Below are positions 6,564 to 10,396 of a stretch of 10,396 nucleotides of DNA, in pieces. The notes under the pieces were generated by a model. The model searched no databases. It was not told where the DNA came from and saw nothing but the letters and a program-made list of their open reading frames with translations. Source of the stretch: Desulfobacteraceae bacterium (GTDB taxonomy: Bacteria > Desulfobacterota > Desulfobacteria > Desulfobacterales > SURF-15); contig QZKK01000007.1 in assembly GCA_003599475.1 (NCBI GenBank), positions 1-10,396 of the forward strand, written 5' to 3'. How positions within the stretch are numbered: the stretch's first letter is position 1; each line of letters opens with the position of its first letter. A program made the position numbers and the translations under genes.

Positions 6564-9500
6564 CTAAAAAAAGCCCACCTTCCGGCCATGGGCGATCATC
6601 TTGGCGATCTGCGCCTCGGAAACCGCCTTCCACTCGAAGCCCAGCCTGGCGAGGATGCGGTTGGTTCTTTCCGCAAGCACCCACGCGCCGGTGGTGATTT
6701 CCTCATCGAGAAGCCCATAGTGCAGAAGAATATCCTGAATATACTCGGCGAGTTCCGGGGTGTCCTTATTTTCGATGATGTAGCCGAGGAACCCGGCAAG
6801 ATCCATCACCTGCAAATCCAGCTCGAGCCGCACGTTCGAAAGACGTGCGGCAAGGTCGGTTCTATGATGATTGAAGATATGGAACGTCTGATTCCGCAGC
6901 TTTGCGCGGTCGAACAGGGCGGTGACGGCCCGGCTGACGAAATCGACAAAGGCGAAATCGTGGTGGGTTTCCGTCTCGGGAATCCGTCCGAGCTTGATGA
7001 AGGAGCGCACGAGGCTGTAAAATGCGTTGTCGTCGATATTCTTCTGAAACGCTCCGGTTTCTGAGTCGAAAACGATATCGCCGATCCGGTAGATGTTCGC
7101 CGTGACTCCCTGCCCGCGGGCCTCGAGGATCCGCTTCTCCGCCGCAAGTTTTGTGTTCACGTAGTGGTTTTCGATGCGTTGCCCCGCGTCGGTATCCTCT
7201 TCGGTGAAAAGAAGCAGGGGCTTGCCGGGTACGCTGCCGATGGAGACGCCGATGGTCGAAAGCTGATGGATCTCCTTTTTTCGATCCAATCCTGCGAAAT
7301 CCAGAAGACGGTCGACCGATTCGACGTTGATCTCGTGAAACTGCGAATAATGACCGTAATGCTTCACGTTTGCGGCGCTGTTGATGATGCAGTCGATTCG
7401 GGAGGCCAGCCGTTCGAAATCCCTTTGCGCCATTCCCAGGCGCGGCTGGGTGAGATCCGCCTGGACAACGGTGATGCGGTCCCTGTGGCGATCGAAAAAA
7501 TCCTCCCCGAAATAGTATGCCATCTGATTTCGGATCCGCAGGGAAGCCTCGGAGTGGTTCTTACCACGAACGGGAAGAAAAACATGGGAAGATTTCGTCT
7601 TCAGAAGGTCCCTGAGCAGATAGGCGCCGAGATACCCGGTGCCCCCCGTTAAAAAAATATTTTCATACGCCGTCCGGGCTTCCAGATCGAGCGCCTCGCA
7701 CTCGCTGATTCCGGCAAGGTAGGCCTCATAGGCGTTATTCAGCTCCGGGTGCTCCGGGAAAAGCTCGGCCGGCCGGCACGCGTACATATTCCGGGAGCGG
7801 ACCAATCCCTCGATCCGGTCCGCCAGCTTTTCCCGCTTGGGCACGATCTTTTCCGCCAGCGCCGCGATGGTCGGAAATTCGAAGATATGATTGATGCCGA
7901 TCTGAAAATCGGTTTTCAGGCGGGTGACCAGCCGGATCGCCTTGAGGGAATTCCCCCCGAGATCGAAGAAATTATGCCGGATGCCGATTTCATCGACGCC
8001 GAGAACCTTCTGCCACGCCGATACGAGGCGCTTTTCCACCTCGTTTCGGGGCGGCTGATAATCCACGTGCAGGTCGGAAACCGTCGGCCAGGGCAGGTTC
8101 GCCCGGTCCAGCTTGCCGTTGGTGGTGAGCGGGATCGCCGGAAGCTTCACGAAATAGGATGGAACCATATAGGACGGTATTTTTTCCGCGAGGGCTTTTT
8201 TCAGCTCCGGGATGGGGTACTGAGGATCATGGAGGGCGATGTAGGCACACAGGAACTTGTCGCCCGTCTGCTTGTCCTTCAGCGCAAGAACGCCGGCTTC
8301 CTTGACGGCCGGAAGACTCAGTAGCTGGTTTTCGATCTCCCCCAGCTCGATCCGGACGCCGCTGACCTTGACCTGAAAATCGATGCGCCCGATAAAATCG
8401 ATGTTCCCGTCCTCAAGCCACCTCCCGAGATCCCCCGATTTATACATCTGCTTCCCTGGACGGAAGGGGTCCTCCAGAAATCTCCGGCGGGTCAGCTCCT
8501 CCTGATGGAGGTAGCCCCTCGCCACATTCTCCCCGCCAATATAGATTTCACCGGGTACCCCGATGGGCACAAGCTCCATATACCGGTTCAGAATGTATAT
8601 CCGAACACTCGATATCGGCTTTCCGACGGGGACGATATCCGCATCCATCAATTCCCGCCCGATGTGAAAATTGGTGGCGAGGAGCGTTTCGGTGGGGCCA
8701 TAGATATTTTTCATGGCCGCGGTTTTAAACGTCGCATAGAAGCGCTTCACCAGGGCCGGGGTGACCGCCTCTCCCAGGACAAACACGTATTTGAGGCTGT
8801 TCAGTTTTTCCCGGGCGGAATCGTCCAGAGACTCCATAAAGGCGTTGAGAAGGGATGGAACGGCCACCAGATGGGTGACCCGATGGTTGTAAATATGGGC
8901 GACGATTCGATCCGGCTGTTTTTCATCGCCGTCATCGGCGATCACCGCCTTGCCGCAGCCGAAGAACCAGAAAAAGAGCTCCGCGACCGACGGGTCGAAC
9001 GTAAAGATGGTCCGAAACAGGAATGCGTCATCCCGTTCCATGGGGTATACCCCGGCAAGGTTCGAAAAACTCGCCACTACCGTTTTATGGCACTGCATGA
9101 CAGCCTTGGGAGCCCCCGTGCTCCCGGAAGTATAGATCACATAAGCCAGATCGTCCGGGGTGGCGATCTCTTCCAGCGGCTGGTCCTTTTCCATGGAGAC
9201 TTCATCGCTTTCGATCGAAAGCGTCCGGTGGGGGGAGGGGATCCGACCCGACAGAGGCCCCCGGGTGAGCACGATCTTCGCCTCGCTGTCCTCCAACAGA
9301 TATTTGATCCGTTCTTCGGGAAAGGTGGGGGAAATCGGCAGATAGGCGCCCCCCGCCTTCAGGATCCCCAGGATCCCGTAAATCATCGCCATGGACCTTT
9401 CCATGAACACACCGACGATGGTGTCCGGTCCGACCCCCCGCGCCCTCAATACCCGCGCGACCTGGTTGCTCCTTTTTTCCAGCTCCGCATAGGTCATTTT

Positions 9501-10286
9501 CCGGTCGTGGTATTCAAGGGCCGTATAGTCCGGCGTTTTTCGGGCCTGGTTTTGAAAAACGGCGTGAATGGTATGCACTACCCTGCAATCGACGGATGCC
9601 GAATTGAAGCCGAAAACCAGTCGGTGTCTTTCCCCTTCGGACAAGATCGGGATCTCTCCGATCGGCACGGCGGGGTTTTCCGAAACGGTTTCGAGGATCC
9701 GGGCAAAATAGGTCGCCCAGCGCTCGATGGTCGTGTTCCGAATTCGGTTTCCATCGTAAGAAAAACTCACCTGGATCCCTTCGGGCAGTTGAAAGATTTT
9801 CAAAGAGAGATCCGCCTGTTCCGGCGGGCGGTGGAATGCCGCTTCGGCCGGCAGCGCAGGCGCCCGCAGGCAGTCATAAGAGAGGGAAAACAGGGAATCG
9901 CCCTCCGCTTCCGAAGAGGCGATCGGCGATAGGCTCGATGCCTCACCCGCCATCTTGACCTGCAGCGAGCTCAAGAAATCCTGAAAGGCGCGATTCCGGT
10001 CGATGGTGATGATAAACTCCGATGCGCTCCCGCCGCCCTCCTTTCGGATTTCGCCTCCGCAATTCACGGTGACGGTTTCCATGCCCGTTAAACGATGAAG
10101 CAGGATCATGAAAGAGGAAAGACCGACGGCGTACAAGTTAGACGAGCTCGCAGCGATCAGCGATTCTATCTTTTTCAAGGCGGGTGCCGGCAGTGCGAAC
10201 GTATACCGCTTCCAATCCGCGGCGCCGCAGGCAGCATTTTTGATATCGATCGGAAGATCATAAAGCCTGAGCAAAGTTTGCGTCAT
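6564..10286 (-). CDS. Single-module NRPS-like protein: half-C/ADA - adenylation - carrier - thioester reductase
   Basis: A 1240-residue multidomain enzyme expected to activate one amino acid with ATP, load it on a phosphopantetheine arm and release it with NAD(P)H as an aldehyde or alcohol. Residues 1-225 match only the C-terminal lobe of a condensation domain (LSSFMILLHRLTG at 56-68) and lack HHxxxDG. The adenylation domain (about 235-735) has YTSGSTGAPKAV (385-396), FDPSVAE (430-436), YGPTE (529-533), YKSGDL (615-620), RIELGEIE (645-652) and NGKLDR (723-728). The carrier has LGGNSL with Ser780. The reductase (870-1235) has GGTGYLG (881-887), Ser1010/Thr1011, and Tyr1042/Lys1046 (YVNTK). By hand alignment the ten specificity residues are D-P-A-V-F-L-I-L-A-K: Asp431 and Lys725 imply an alpha-amino acid, and the pocket is hydrophobic. 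ATG 10286 has AAAGGATGG upstream. The layout resembles Lys2. Confidence 0.93.
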   Translation of the reverse strand: MTQTLLRLYDLPIDIKNAACGAADWKRYTFALPAPALKKIESLIAASSSNLYAVGLSSFMILLHRLTGMETVTVNCGGEIRKEGGGSASEFIITIDRNRAFQDFLSSLQVKMAGEASSLSPIASSEAEGDSLFSLSYDCLRAPALPAEAAFHRPPEQADLSLKIFQLPEGIQVSFSYDGNRIRNTTIERWATYFARILETVSENPAVPIGEIPILSEGERHRLVFGFNSASVDCRVVHTIHAVFQNQARKTPDYTALEYHDRKMTYAELEKRSNQVARVLRARGVGPDTIVGVFMERSMAMIYGILGILKAGGAYLPISPTFPEERIKYLLEDSEAKIVLTRGPLSGRIPSPHRTLSIESDEVSMEKDQPLEEIATPDDLAYVIYTSGSTGAPKAVMQCHKTVVASFSNLAGVYPMERDDAFLFRTIFTFDPSVAELFFWFFGCGKAVIADDGDEKQPDRIVAHIYNHRVTHLVAVPSLLNAFMESLDDSAREKLNSLKYVFVLGEAVTPALVKRFYATFKTAAMKNIYGPTETLLATNFHIGRELMDADIVPVGKPISSVRIYILNRYMELVPIGVPGEIYIGGENVARGYLHQEELTRRRFLEDPFRPGKQMYKSGDLGRWLEDGNIDFIGRIDFQVKVSGVRIELGEIENQLLSLPAVKEAGVLALKDKQTGDKFLCAYIALHDPQYPIPELKKALAEKIPSYMVPSYFVKLPAIPLTTNGKLDRANLPWPTVSDLHVDYQPPRNEVEKRLVSAWQKVLGVDEIGIRHNFFDLGGNSLKAIRLVTRLKTDFQIGINHIFEFPTIAALAEKIVPKREKLADRIEGLVRSRNMYACRPAELFPEHPELNNAYEAYLAGISECEALDLEARTAYENIFLTGGTGYLGAYLLRDLLKTKSSHVFLPVRGKNHSEASLRIRNQMAYYFGEDFFDRHRDRITVVQADLTQPRLGMAQRDFERLASRIDCIINSAANVKHYGHYSQFHEINVESVDRLLDFAGLDRKKEIHQLSTIGVSIGSVPGKPLLLFTEEDTDAGQRIENHYVNTKLAAEKRILEARGQGVTANIYRIGDIVFDSETGAFQKNIDDNAFYSLVRSFIKLGRIPETETHHDFAFVDFVSRAVTALFDRAKLRNQTFHIFNHHRTDLAARLSNVRLELDLQVMDLAGFLGYIIENKDTPELAEYIQDILLHYGLLDEEITTGAWVLAERTNRILARLGFEWKAVSEAQIAKMIAHGRKVGFF

Positions 10287-10304
10287 TGGTCCATCCTTTG
10301 AAGA

Positions 10305-10324
10305 CCCTGCAGCAAGCTGCAGGG
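10305..10324 (+). repeat. REP-like palindrome, copy 1, in the NRPS leader
   Basis: CCCTGCAGC-AA-GCTGCAGGG is a perfect inverted repeat with 9-base arms (in RNA an 8-pair stem with a four-base loop). It ends 18 bases upstream of the NRPS-like ATG and so would form a hairpin in the mRNA leader. Its centre GCAAGC and the following GGGAAT are shared with copy 2. Confidence 0.6.
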
Positions 10325-10370
10325 AATCTTCCTCCGTAAGGAATTCTATCTATTTAGATTCGCTCGCTAA
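10325..10370 (-). promoter_or_regulatory. Probable promoter region of the NRPS-permease operon
   Basis: The AT-richest part of the leader lies here. On the minus strand TAGAAT (5 of 6 to the -10 consensus) occurs near 10343-10348, but no convincing -35 lies 16-18 bases upstream. A small inverted repeat (TTCCT 10329-10333 with AGGAA 10339-10343) is also present. A promoter is expected because the gene begins just downstream, but the sequence support is weak. Confidence 0.25.
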
Positions 10371-10390
10371 CCCCGCCGCAAGCAGCGGGG
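10371..10390 (+). repeat. REP-like palindrome, copy 2, at the right edge
   Basis: CCCCGCCGCAAGCAGCGGGG forms a 6-pair stem, a C/A mismatch and two further pairs around the GCAA/GC centre. It is followed by AATGCG. Same orientation and layout as copy 1, 66 bases away. The right window edge cuts off its context. Confidence 0.55.
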
Positions 10391-10396
10391 AATGCG

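Noticed and set aside
6479..6589. Longer permease start at 6589
   Set aside because: It would overlap the NRPS-like gene and add 37 basic residues unlike APC permeases. ATG 6478 has a ribosome site and fits the family.
8505..9932. 475-codon plus-strand open frame opposite the NRPS-like gene, and shorter ones at 6558-7064, 7164-7652 and 7749-8324
   Set aside because: They lie entirely antisense to well-supported adenylation, carrier and reductase motifs. Their products are Arg, His, Gly and Asp rich with no domain, as expected from the complement of a GC-biased gene.
10287..10320. Short leader peptide (TTG or ATG start, TGA overlapping the NRPS-like ATG)
   Set aside because: The frame does overlap the start as ATGA, but it has only about 10 codons, no placed ribosome site and no amino acid run typical of attenuators.
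1..10396. CRISPR array, tRNA, rRNA, phage or transposase genes
   Set aside because: None of the expected repeats, cloverleaf sequences or protein motifs was seen on either strand by eye.

Overview
The window looks like chromosomal DNA of a mid-to-high-GC Gram-negative anaerobe, most likely a deltaproteobacterium (Desulfobacterota, Desulfobacteraceae-like). This is an inference. It rests on the gene order ftsB-like / small TPR protein / coaBC / family 4 uracil-DNA glycosylase / nfeD / slipin, on the MGCxGFDC start of the glycosylase, and on short intergenic heptamer repeats. No rRNA or other marker gene is present to settle it.

Layout. Bases 1-65 may hold the last 20 codons of an upstream gene. 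Bases 66-256 hold a sigma70-type promoter and a leader. From 257 to 2023 a tight plus-strand operon runs ftsB-like divisome gene, small TPR-like gene and coaBC, with overlaps of 4 and 8 bases. A 237-base purine-rich gap (2024-2260) contains heptamer repeats. A second plus-strand set follows: Fe-S uracil-DNA glycosylase, NfeD membrane protease (ATGA overlap) and slipin. These are housekeeping functions: cell division, coenzyme A synthesis, DNA repair and membrane quality control.

The second half is on the minus strand and convergent with the first. A 1240-residue single-module NRPS-like protein (10286 down to 6564) has the order half-condensation/ADA-like region, adenylation, carrier protein, thioester reductase. 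It is followed 85 bases later by an APC-family amino acid permease (6478 down to 5144). The pair looks like a small accessory locus that would activate one amino acid and release it reductively as an aldehyde or alcohol, with a transporter for substrate or product. The architecture resembles Lys2-type aminoadipate reductase, but the predicted binding pocket is hydrophobic, so the substrate is probably not aminoadipate. This is the most interesting part of the window.

Non-coding structure: heptanucleotide tandem repeats occur at three places (2212-2246, 5100-5116, 5146-5173), and the last forms the C-terminal codons of the permease. Two similar GC-rich hairpins with a GCAAGC centre lie upstream of the NRPS gene at 10305-10324 and 10371-10390. 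A minus-strand terminator-like structure lies at 41-92. No tRNA, rRNA, CRISPR array, transposase gene or phage gene was seen.
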